The notes below the pieces were generated by a model. The model did no database searches and was not told where the DNA came from. It saw nothing but the letters and a program-made list of their open reading frames with translations. The position numbers and the translations under genes are program-made. Below, piece by piece: positions 10,037 to 19,546 of a stretch of DNA of 64,000 nt. The DNA is from Cyprinodon diabolis (lineage: Eukaryota; Chordata; Actinopteri; Cyprinodontiformes; Cyprinodontidae): positions 3,522,341-3,586,340 of the forward strand of contig CM060065.1 of the NCBI GenBank assembly GCA_030533445.1. Direction: 5' to 3'. The stretch's first letter is position 1. Each line of letters begins with the position of its first letter.

Positions 10037-10884
10037 TGTCATGATGGGTGAAGATTCTAGCCCATATGCAGAACACACTCAGGAGGCAGGGAAAAAGTTC
10101 AATTATTTATTTATGGTTAGAACAAAGCAGGTCAGGATGTATTCAGATCCAGGGCTGGTCTCGGCTGGATTGCTGACCTGGAGTTGAGCAGAGCAGCCAA
10201 GGGGAATAATCCAAGGAGGGTCCAGAGGTTGACGACAGACTGAGTGCTCGAAGGAGGTTTGGCTTGGCTGAGGCTTGATGACCTCCAGATGTGGGTTCAG
10301 TAGCAGACGGCAGGCTGAGGTCTGAGGCTTTACGTGAGCAGGTCGAAGGGGGGAGCCATGAGGGTTCAAACGCAGACGGCAAGCTGTGGCTTTACATGAG
10401 CAGGCCGAAGGAGGGAACCAGGAGGGTTAGAGACAGACGGCAGGCTGAGGCTTGAGCTGAGCTGGCAGCAGGAGGGAACCAGGAGGGTTCAGAGGCAGAC
10501 GTCAGGCTGAGGGCAGAGGCTTGGTTCTCCAGGGTTCGGTTCAGTCAGATTTCTTCCTAAGAAGCGGAGAAGACAAAACTGGTTAAGTTCAGGTTCTGGT
10601 TTCAGGGGAGTAAGAGAATCAGACAGGCTGGTTGGCTCAGGGTTTGCTGTACCGTGACTAACTAACACTCTGGCACCGGAGTGTGGTCCTCAGCCCACTT
10701 AAATACTGGTCTCCTGATGAGCAGATGGAGAACAGTTGGTGAAGTCAGCTCCAGCCTCAGGAGATCCAGTACGCCCTCTGGTGGAGAAAGGTAGACAGAA
10801 AAACCCCAGATCCCAACAGTAACAGAAAATCCCCAGGAAGGGATCCTCGGCGCCCTCTGGTGGGCAAGCCTCAGGATCCCAACA
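10037..10884 (-). mobile_element. Solo LTR of a gypsy element
   Basis: Begins TGTCATGATGGG and ends GGATCCCAACA, the same termini as the gypsy B LTRs (46014 and 51090), so its coding orientation is minus. It is flanked by GACTT (10032-10036) and GACCT (10885-10889), a 5-bp duplication with one change. No internal region is present, which fits LTR-LTR recombination. It belongs to a related but different subfamily because its middle holds tandem repeats absent from gypsy B. Confidence 0.8.
10250..10515. repeat. Minisatellite inside the solo LTR, about 60-75-bp units
   Basis: Four imperfect copies share the words AGACGGCAGGCTGAGG, TGAGCAGG(C/T)CGAAGG and GGGAACCAGGAGGGTT. Variable-length repeats in the U3 region are a plausible source of LTR subfamily differences. 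Confidence 0.7.
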
Positions 10885-11159
10885 GACCTGTTCTCAACTT
10901 AGGAACTAGGATCCGTATGATATCTGGTTGTTCAATAGGTTCGCCTAAATAAATGATTTATATATGACTTATCAAGTTATTCCTGCCAAAAGGTCTGATG
11001 TTACAGGGGCAGGTAATGAAAAGTGTTTGGAGCATACTCTTGTTCTGATGCCAGTTTGTTTCAGCCTTTATCAAGTCTCATGTAGAAGGACTGTCACAGG
11101 TCATTTGCATTACAACAAGGACAGTTAGCAAGGTAGAGTGAATATACAAACTTGAAGAG
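10885..11159. other. Unassigned spacer
   Basis: No coding or structural signal seen between the solo LTR and the L2 fragment. Confidence 0.5.
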
Positions 11160-11205
11160 GGTAGGGGGGCTTGCAGGAAAACTGGAATTCTCTGGGACAT
11201 CTAGT
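11160..11205 (-). repeat. Short repeat shared with 44590-44636
   Basis: The reverse complement reads CACTAGATGTCCCAGAGAAT and then TTCCAGTTTTCCTGCAAGCC. Almost the same 45 bases occur in plus orientation at 44590-44636. It may be one end of an unrecognised element. Confidence 0.6.
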
Positions 11206-11757
11206 GCTAATCAGCTTATTTTTCAAAGACTGGTCCAAAGACTATATCTTCTGTTTTGTCTGGATTCAGAAGTTTTTTTTGTCTTCAAGACCTGCCTGTA
11301 ATCTATGTAATGGGTCAGCTTCATCTGGATTTATAGACATATAGCTGAGTATCATCAGCATAACAGTGGAAATTAATCCCATCACTGCATGAAAAGTGAG
11401 ATTTTCGTCCCCGTAAACTCCCGCAGATCTGCCTGATTTTCATCAGTTTCCGACAATTTGCAACCCGCGCATGTCGCTGTTTGTCAGTGCCACAAATTGT
11501 CGGGAACGGACTCTGACGTATGTGGAGAGCGATCAGCTGTACTAATGGCCCTAATTAGCATATGAATGCAGCGAACCCGCGCGGCTGGCCAGGTCTGGCT
11601 TGAATAACCTACTCAGTATTGGCTGAAACCACTATTCTCAAACAAGTAAAATCGCTCGTGATTGGCAGCAAAACCACACGTGGCCAGGCCAGGCTTGAAT
11701 TTTCTTACTGAGTATTGGATGGAACCACTTCTTTTTAAACAAGTAAAATCGCTAAAG

Positions 11758-11943
11758 TTACCATCCTGTAACTTTTAGATGCATCTCTTCTCTAACACAC
11801 CTGAATCAAAAGGCTCAATCCCCTCATTTAGCCCAGCAGAGGCATGGTAACGAGCCTCTCATCTGATTCAGGTGTGTTAAAAATGGGGTGCATCAAAAAG
11901 TTGCAGGATAGTAGCTCTTGAGGACTGGACTTGAGCACCGCTG
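11758..11943. repeat. Palindromic MITE-like repeat
   Basis: Inverted words CCTGTAACTTTTAGATGCAT and ATGGGGTGCATCAAAAAGTTGCAGG-like, with AACACACCTGAATCA inside and its complement TGATTCAGGTGTGTT, form a long imperfect hairpin. The flanking phrase CTCTTGAGGACTGGACTTG is common in fish repeats of this sort. The hAT-type assignment is from general knowledge and is not proven here. Confidence 0.5.
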
Positions 11944-12076
11944 ATCAAGGACATGAATGAATTTATACAGGGAATGAACGTTTGCCAGGAAGCTGTTTAT
12001 GCAAAGAAAGAGCTTTATTAAAACAAACATAACTATATACAACGCGAGGATCTGCCCACACATGCGTATCCAAAAA

Positions 12077-13040
12077 TTACAACTCCGTGAACTGTCCGTT
12101 TGCCTCCTCGGGGTTGGAGGTAACTGGTCGCATTCTCTCCGAGGCAGGTCCGATGTGCAGACGCCTACTGTGCGTGGCCCTGTACTTCGGCATCACTTCT
12201 AACCGGGACTGCAGCTTAACACAGAGTTCAGAGAGATCCGGCCTACGAAATGGCGGCGGCCATTCCAGAGTTCCACTTCCTCATCAGCTAGCACACTCTG
12301 CCTCGATTCCAGCAGCTGTAAAATAAAAAAAAAAAACAATGAATCAGCACTATGCGATGGGATGCACTGCATATGGACACAACACATCTATCAATGCACC
12401 TGAAAAATAGTCACGGGATAAAGTCTTACTCTCTTTCTTTTCTGAATGCTTGGCAGCTTCCGCGCGCAACGTGTTCGCTGGCTGCGTATATGTGAAGCTC
12501 CTGCGTACCGTCTCATAATTCGTCTTACAGGCAGCTGGAAAACAATTAAATGAGAGTGGTATGAATAATAGGAGGTCACCACCTCATTATGAGGCGAGAT
12601 TAGTCTGTGAAAACAAAATGTACAGTTATGATCGGTATCAATCCATATCTATTTCCTTTTACCACATAATGAAAGCTTATTCTTTAACTCTTACCCTTGC
12701 TCCGGTTCATAGCGCCTGTAATTTGTCTCCGAGTTGTGAAGACGGCGTACTACTTCCTGTGAATCACAAAAAATACACTTTAATAAAGCTTGTTCTTGCA
12801 AGGCTACTTTAGCCGTAGCTTTAGGCTAGGCTACTATTAGCCGTAGCTTTAGGCTAGGCTGCTATTAGCCGTAGCTTAGGCTAGGCTGCTTTTAGCTTAG
12901 CAGGCAGTAATCGAACATATATTTACCGCTAGCTTCTCTTCTTTGAGTTCGTCTCTCCCGCACAGTTGTTCGACTGCAGAGTCGCCATTGCGTCCAAGAG
13001 GAGTTGAAGGCGAGCTGAACGCTAGACGTTGTCCAGCCAT
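12077..13040 (-). pseudogene. Spliced gene remnant inside the CACTA-like element
   Basis: Four exon-like blocks with canonical splice edges can be read on the minus strand. Exon A (12927-13040) starts ATG, encodes MAGQRLAFSSPSTPLGRNGD... and ends at GTAAAT. Exon B (12695-12756) encodes EVVRRLHNSETNYRRYEPEQ and ends at GTAAGAG. Exon C (12430-12534, after TTTTCCAG) has a frame with CKTNYETVRRSFTYTQPANT. Exon D (12077-12315, after TTTTACAG) has PPPFRRPDLSELCVKLQSRL and ends at a stop near 12077. A to B and C to D join in phase, but B to C is off by one base, and D has two adjacent stops near its start. I do not recognise the protein. It could be the element's second gene or a captured host fragment. 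Confidence 0.45.
12795..12905. repeat. Short tandem repeat, about 30-bp unit
   Basis: About three copies of TAGCCGTAGCTTTAGGCTAGG with small changes lie in what would be the first intron of the gene remnant. Confidence 0.8.
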
Positions 13041-15127
13041 TGATCACGTACCAGCAAAATCCAAACAAAGGAACTGGAGATAAAGTTCTTCTGAGTATAG
13101 CTTGTTAAGGAAGAAAATATTCTAAAATAGTTAACTTTGGAAAAAGTTTGGCTCTCTCTCTTCCTCTGCGTGTGGACGTCACAGAATCACAGAGTTTAAT
13201 CCAACAGGAAACAGCTTATGAATTAACAAAAAAACTGCAGAACAACAGAAACATACATTCAATTACCTGAGGTAAAGAAAATAGAAAAGAATGGCAAAGA
13301 CGCGTCTTTGGAGAGAGCTGGTGCAAAAAAGGCAAAATAGTGGCAGCTATCTGAATTATTACACATGTGCACGAACTTTTATAATGTAGGTGTGTCTTTC
13401 CTTTTAGTATATTCAGTTAAGGCGTCCCTCCGCTTGACCAATTGGAAGCTACCTTGGACACTCAGAAAAACTTAGAACTTCCCCTAATTTATGGCAAAAA
13501 TCAAAGGCCATTGGCTCCTTTGTTTAACAAAAAGAGGGGAGAGCTTGTCCTGGCCTCCAGGATTCTAAGGTCATCTGGCTAAGTAAAACATAAGATAAGA
13601 TTTCACAGATAGCTGTGGAATCCGGAGCCTCTCCTGCTATCTCTCCTTACATAAATTCTCAGGAACAAACTTAAATTCAGTAATTTGGTTCAAGGAAAGG
13701 TTATCTTCACAAACCCAGTTTTGCTCTTCTGCACAAGATTGAGTCCTGCCTTAAACCAAAAATAACACATCGAATCAACAGAACATGAGGTACAATTCCT
13801 TTTTCTAACCTATGAAACATAATATTCAATCCTAAGTATACAAGCTAACACATTTTCCAAAACCCCATTTAGCATAGATCCTGAGCAATTTTCTAATACT
13901 AAACAAAACATTTTCATTCAAACAATTTCCATTTGATTCTGATATTGTCACAGATAGTACAATTTTCAAATACGTTCATCATCTACTAAAATAGTTAATT
14001 CTAAAATTAGATAATACAATTTTAATTTAAAAAACATGCTATTAGTACTTAGAAAAAATGTGTTAAAAACTAAATGTTAGTGTTTTAACATTCTACGTTG
14101 TATTCAGTTTTACGCAATCCCAGATGTTAGTTCTGGAAGACTTTTGATCCTTTGTGAACCAAGCAGACTTCTCTCCTCGAGGCTCAAATGATGCTGCCCT
14201 CCAGGAGATACTCATTTTATGGCCTCCTGCCCTCTCTGATAAACAACAGTAGTCTCATTGCGAGATCCCCTTTGATCTACATTTTCCTTCCTGTACTTTG
14301 AATACTTACCCATCAATCTTTTAGTTTTAAATCATTAACACAAACTTGTTCAAAATTAAGAAATATGTTCAAAATGAGAGTGTTCAACATACCTTTTACA
14401 CATGCCATAAGATTAACTGTATTAAAAACTAAAAATAATAATTTTTCCTTAACAAGCTCCTCCAATCACATACGAGGTCATTGTTATACGGAAGGACTCG
14501 TGAGAACAGCTGCGTCTATCATTTTCTTTTTTTTGCTTTATTTGCAATTCCCTGTAACAATACATAGTAATTCAAACATCAAACAAAGATACATAGCAGT
14601 TGGTGACATTATAACTAAAAAAAATGAGACATAGAATGTAAAAAATAAATAAAAATAAAACAAGGGAAACAAACATAAATAAATGAACAAATAAATAAAA
14701 TAAACATAAAATAATAATAGCTAGGGGTTTACATTGAGTTTATGGTCATTTAACTTTTTGTAGCTTCCTGTCCTAAACAGTCTTTAAGGAAACATATTAG
14801 AAGATGCAATATTGTATATGTGAGAGAGGAGTTGCTGTAAAACAGTGGTTTACCACAGATTTAAAACTAGTAATAGCATAAAGAAATATGAAAATTCTAA
14901 AACAGTCTTTAGACTTTTTATCAGCAATTACTGTGGGTAGCACAACTTGTGTTACAGAAAATAGCAGGCTTTGTGTTCTGGAGAATCTTGATTTATACCA
15001 TACTACAGAACATTTCAAAAGGCTGCTGACTTTTTCTGTGTATAGGTGAAAATAATAAAAACTACAAAAGAGCAACTTTGCTGTTCTCCATAAATGTTGG
15101 GAAAATTGTTTAAAAGTTTGTTGCATA
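13041..15127. other. Non-coding interior of the CACTA-like element
   Basis: A+T-rich sequence without a convincing gene. A run of A/T-rich simple sequence lies at 14630-14720 (AAATAAATAAAAATAAAA words). Open frames at 14365-14634 and 14797-15126 have no recognisable domain or codon structure. Confidence 0.5.
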
Positions 15128-15345
15128 AGGGTGTGCTTTGGTTGCCCAGTGTTTAGCGCACAAAACCCATGTACAGAAAGATTCCTTAGTCCTCGACACG
15201 GATGACCCGGGTTCGAATCCTTGGCCGCATGTCTCTCCCTCTCTCATACCCCCTTTCCTGCCAGCCTACTGCCAAAAAAACGAGACACTAGTGCCGTAAA
15301 AACTCTAAAATGTGCTGTAAAAACTCCCAAAAAAAGGCTCTTGCA
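15128..15345 (+). mobile_element. tRNA-derived SINE
   Basis: An RNA polymerase III promoter is visible: A-box-like TTGCCCAGTGTTTAGCGC near 15142-15159 and a perfect B box GGTTCGAATCC at 15210-15220. The extra 50 bases between the boxes and the trailing tRNA-unrelated tail (CTCATACCCCCTTTCCTGCC) mark it as a SINE and not a tRNA gene. An A-rich stretch lies near 15328. Confidence 0.65.
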
Positions 15346-15804
15346 TAAAAGCTTCTACAACACAATGCTGTTGATGGTAGATTGTTTTGAAGGGTCAGAC
15401 AGGAAAGCTTGGTAAACAAATCTAACATATCTGAGATGCCGATAACATTTACTGTGAAAGAAAGGACAACGGAGAGAAAATGTAGAGAATAATGTAGGAG
15501 TGCTGCTAGAATTCCAGTTCCCAGATCTGTGTTTTCTATTACTTCTACAACCACTAAAACTTATGTTATAAATGTACGTTATTGGCAAGTGAAACCCTGT
15601 CAGAGCTATCCTTAGATATCAGCCCAGTTACAGTTTGCCCTGCAAAAATAATCTGCTCTCTTGAAAATCTCAAACTCTTGCCACATTTCAGGCATCGAAC
15701 ATAAAAAAATTTTAGTGAAGAATCAACAACTAGTTTTACCCAATCATGAAGTGTAATTAAATATATTGGATATTGTTTTAACTTTTTTAACAAATAAAAA
15801 ACTA

Positions 15805-16130
15805 AAGAGTGGGGTGTGCAAAATGAATCGGCCCCTTTTACTTTCAGTGCAGCAAACTCTCCCCAGAAGTTCAGTGAGGATCTCTGAATGATCCAATGTC
15901 GACCTAAATGATACTAAATAGAATCCACCTGTGTGTAATCAACTCTCCCAATAAATGCACCTGCTCTGTGATCGCCTCAGAGGTCTGTTTAAAGTGCAGA
16001 GAGCATCATGAAGAACAAGGAACACATCAGACAGGTCCGAGACACTGTTGTGGAGAAGTTTAAAGCTGGATTTGGAAACAAAAGATTTCCCAAGCTTTAA
16101 AAAATCCCAAGGAGCACTGTGCAAGGAATG
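15805..16130 (+). mobile_element. Truncated Tc1/mariner transposon
   Basis: The 5' part of a Tc1-like element: a terminal GGGGTGTGCAAAATGAATCG-type end, then a leader and the transposase start at ATG 16008. The first 24 codons, MKNKEHIRQVRDTVVEKF then KAGFGN, give the N-terminal HTH domain (homeodomain-like) of Tc1 transposases. One missing A then shifts the frame to TAA at 16098-16100. After GGAGCACTGTGCAAG the similarity ends, so the catalytic DDE domain is absent. Confidence 0.8.
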
Positions 16131-16960
16131 CACATTTTACCTTGCTGATTCTGATTCACATTTTACCAACTGATTCTGATTAAAACTAATTTTTGAAATA
16201 AATTATTTTGTATATTTTTTTACATAACATTTGCCATTGCTAATGGCATACACAGTAATCTAGCGTACTTTAATTAAATAAATCAATTCAAGCTAAAATG
16301 TAAGAGTCTATAATTAGGTCATACTGAGCCTGATCTATTTGTACCATCTATTTGGGGATATTTATTGCCACACTTTGGGCCACTTAATACCAATTTAGCA
16401 TCAAATAAATGAGGCAGCCTACCTCAGCATTGTTGCTGACCTTATGTCCTAATGACCACAGTGTACCAATCTTCTGATGGCTACTTCCAGCAGGATAATG
16501 CGCCATGTTATAAAGTGAATCCTCTCAGACTCATTTCTTGAAACTTTTCCACCTAAGTAATTGTGAATTGAGCATATTGACAGACAACATTTTATTTTTT
16601 ATCTTAAATGCAATTTTTTTTTTAAATAATTACTGTTCTAAATGTATTGCTCTGTCAGCTAAAGATCTGTTTTGGTCTCTATACTTTAATTAAATAAATC
16701 AATTCAAGCTAAAATGTAAGAGTCTATACTGAGCCTGATCTCTTTGTATCAGAGATTTTCTTACCTTTTAGAAAAATGTCACTTGGGGTAAAACTCCCCT
16801 TGCAACCCTGATTTGCATTTGTATAGCTCGCAGCATTTTCTTTACATGTTAAAGCCTCCCTAGAATTCCATGGGGGGGAGTTTTCGGCGTTCCCTGCAAA
16901 TTACCGTAAACTGCCGTTAACCTGAACTTCCACGACAATCTACAGTGCCGCATATTGACG
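16131..16960. other. A+T-rich CACTA interior with a ~70-bp direct repeat
   Basis: The words ACTTTAATTAAATAAATCAA, TTCAAGCTAAAATGTAAGAG and CTGAGCCTGATC occur at 16268-16340 and again at 16682-16741 with one short deletion. No coding potential was seen. Confidence 0.7.
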
Positions 16961-16986
16961 AAAATCCCACTTTTCATGCAGTGCAT

Positions 16987-17678
16987 GCTGTCTAATAATT
17001 CCACCTATTGGAAGCATATATATAGCAAAAAAGAATGGTCATAGCAATGATCCCTGTGGTATTCCACAGGTAACCTTTCAGCATGGTGAAGATTTGTTAT
17101 AAACGTGAACAAACTGAAATTGACCAGATAGATAAGATTTAAACCAGTCTAGTGCTGTCCCTTTAATTCCAACAAATATTCAAGTCTTTCTAAAAGAATA
17201 TTATGTTCAACTGTATCAAATGCAGCACTGAGATCCAACAGGACAAGCACAGATACAAGTCCATTATCTGAGGCCATGAGAATATCATTAGCAACCTTCA
17301 CCAGAGCTGTTTCAGTGCTATGATGAGCTATAAAGCCAGACTGAAAATCTTAAAGTTCATTATGGTGTAAATGGTTGCACACTTGTTTGGCAACTACTTT
17401 CTCAAGAATTTTAGATAAGAATGGAAGATTGGATGTAGGTCTATAATTGACCAAGTCATCTGGGTCAAGCGACAAAGGTTTAATTACAGCAACCTTAAAA
17501 GCCTTTGGTACATATCCCTGTAACAGAGATAGATTAATCACATCTAAATTGGAGGAGGAGATCAAAGGGAATACCTCCTTAAATAACCTGGATGGAACTG
17601 GATCTAACATACAAGTTGAAGGCTTAGAGGAAGACAACAATTTTGCTAACTCTGAGAGTTCAACTGGATCAAAGCAGT
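16987..17678 (-). pseudogene. L2 reverse transcriptase (first part)
   Basis: Minus-strand frames encode SSKPSTCMLDPVPSRLFKEV, INLSLLQGYVPKAFKVAVIK and DLVNYRPTSNLPFLSKILEK. An in-frame stop follows at 17350. Downstream the palm box [12 protein letters not shown] is still readable around 17215-17255, and then VPQG. RT continues in the other half (11206-11382), where the L2 reading resumes as NPDEADPLH. Point mutations and short indels break the frame in several places. Confidence 0.8.
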
Positions 17679-17727
17679 CTTCAGGATTACTTTAACAGAG
17701 GTGAACTCTGTTAAAGTAATCCTGAAG
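17679..17727. repeat. Perfect hairpin, 22-bp arms, 5-nt loop
   Basis: Bases 17679-17700 are exactly reverse complementary to 17706-17727, with GTGAA as loop. It sits where the L2 endonuclease end meets the RT start, a region with a deletion relative to the L2 order. It looks like a templated foldback made during a rearrangement or repair event. Confidence 0.9.
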
Positions 17728-18130
17728 GTTATTAGAAAGTAGTCAGAGAGGACAGGTTTGTGTGGAAATACTGTTATTTCTTCACATTCCATGTCATATG
17801 TCAGCACAAGATCCAAAGTATGAAGATGAGAATGTGTGGGACTGTTCACAAGTCTATGTGATTATCACAAATCAAGTCATTAACTAGCAGACTTTTAGAG
17901 GAAAGCGATCTTATGTTAAACAGACCACATTTAATCGTTTTAACTTTTTCCCCAATTGGAGTTATTTTAATTTTAATTAGATTATCATGATTTAATCCTT
18001 TGGGAATATTTGCTAATTTATTAAATTTTGGTGGTGGGCAAGACACTGTCTGGATGGAGTAAAGAGTGGCTAACAGTAGAGAAGCTGCAGAGATGCATGT
18101 TAAACTACAACTCTGCTTCCTGGTCTGCAC
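17728..18130 (-). pseudogene. L2 apurinic-like endonuclease, N- and C-terminal pieces
   Basis: The frame ending at 17846 encodes the endonuclease start: [33 protein letters not shown] second frame (17646-17849) gives the C-terminal block SHLHTLDLVLTYDME and LSDYFLITF (the SDHF-type catalytic His position reads Tyr). The middle of the domain (QETW and catalytic core) is deleted. The piece ends at the hairpin at 17679-17727. Confidence 0.75.
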
Positions 18131-18317
18131 CCTGGGTGGTCAGGGTTTTGGAGGACTAATAAATGTGGCTAGATTACTAGAAAGGAGAGCTGCACCATCC
18201 AAAGTGGGATGGATGCCATCTCTCCGAATCAGACCAGGCTTTCCGCAAAAGGATTGCCAATTATTAATGACAACCAGCGGTTAAATGACGACATGCGGCT
18301 AAACATGTCATCACTGC

Positions 18318-18805
18318 TCAGATCAGGGTCAGATTAGGGAGGACACCAGAGAAAATTATGGAGTCCGACATTGTTTTGGCAAACTTACACACCGAAGCAA
18401 CACTAATTTTAGTGACCTCCGTTCGGCGTAACCGGGTGTCATTACCGCCTGCGTTTATAACAATCTTACTGTATTTAACCTTATCCTTAGCCAGCAGTTT
18501 CAGGTAGGATTTGATGTCGCCCGTTCTGGCCCCCGGTAAACATTTGACTATGGTCCCTGGTGTCTCTAATGCCAAGTTTCTGACTATGGAGCTGCCAATC
18601 ACCAGAGTGGGCTTCTCAGTGGGTGTTTCACTCAGTGGGGAAAACCGGTTAGAAACGTGAACAGGTTGGTGATGACCAGTGGGCAGAGATCCACGACTAC
18701 GCTTTCTGCGTACAGTTACCCAATCGCCTGGCTTCTCAGGCACTTTTGGAGGCCAGCTATGTGGGGGGCCTACTTTAACTCCTGGATGTTCAACATCCTG
18801 AAGCC
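18318..18805 (-). pseudogene. L2 ORF1 with SGNH/GDSL esterase domain
   Basis: From ATG 18741-18743 the frame runs about 141 codons. The esterase blocks are [18 protein letters not shown] (block I), [15 protein letters not shown] and [16 protein letters not shown] (block III, GxND). An esterase in ORF1 is a hallmark of CR1 and L2 LINEs, where it is thought to help RNP or membrane interactions. Upstream of the ATG the same frame stays open through WPPK to about 18805, so the natural start has been lost to the Harbinger A junction. The C-terminal catalytic Asp-His block is not seen, so the domain is truncated. Confidence 0.8.
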
Positions 18806-19546
18806 TGGTCCATTTCTCAATTCACGAGAACGCAAGTAGGTACTTCCTGCGTTCTTGGCGAGAACACAGGAAGATCGGACTTGACGAGAACGCGAGCACG
18901 CAAGCACGTATGTGTATTGGAACAGAAGCGTACTCGTGACATCATCACATGCAACGTTCTTTAGCATTTCTTTAACAGTCAAAACTATTTATTCCCTACA
19001 CAAAACATTTGTAAACAATAATTTAAATTTCTAAAGCTTAAAAAACATTAACAAAAAATTACCGAACCGTGGGTATAAAACCAGCAATGGCGGGAATTTC
19101 TTTGTTGGGAGTTGTACTGGTCGTAGTGGTTGAGCTGATTACATCTTTCAGAAAAATCATAACTGTATAGAAGAAAAATGAGCAATACGAGCAATATTGC
19201 TATTGCTCTGTTAGTAACAGTATGGCAGTAGGGTTAAGCTATTTGCACCCACTGACCTTCACAGCATTGAATATTAAGAAAGGACGAGTCATTTCTATGT
19301 CTGGCCACCTTTATAGTGATTATAAATTCTGTGCAGTAAATTTAGATTAGATTAAATTGTAAAAGTACAAGTGAAGGGGAGCCAGTTGTTAAATTTACTA
19401 TATTCGACTAGTTCAACAACACTATTTTACTTTTTCTTTCTTGAGAATTATATGAATCTGAATGTTAACCAAGTATAGTTTCATGCTGTGAAAAGGTAAG
19501 AATATAAAAAACAATTATGGTAACATTTGGCATTTTTTATTTACAG

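Larger units (their letters stand above)
11383..16983. mobile_element. CACTA/EnSpm-like DNA transposon, 5.6 kb
   Basis: Terminal inverted repeats start CACTGCATGAAAAGTG on the left, and their complement (CACTTTTCATGCAGTG) ends at 16983. The match extends through GATTTTCGTC. The element is flanked by CAT on both sides (11380-11382 and 16984-16986), and removal of element plus one CAT restores the L2 sequence. A CACTG terminus with 3-bp duplication fits the CMC (CACTA) superfamily. Subterminal ACAATTTG/CAAATTGT and CGACAAT words repeat at both ends. No CACTA transposase was recognised, so it may be non-autonomous or its gene may be decayed. Confidence 0.75.
11206..18805 (-). mobile_element. L2 LINE, minus strand, split by a CACTA-like insertion
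   Basis: The 5' part lies at 16984-18805 (ORF1 esterase, endonuclease, RT). The 3' part at 11206-11382 continues RT exactly where the first part stops: joining 11382 to 16987 restores the L2 order seen uninterrupted at 35.18-35.25 kb. The 3' end of the LINE (late RT, 3' UTR) is missing beyond 11206. The 5' end is cut near 18805 by Harbinger A. Confidence 0.85.

Noticed and set aside
15142..15230. Possible tRNA gene
   Set aside because: A and B boxes are present but spacing is too long and no cloverleaf forms; fits a SINE head.
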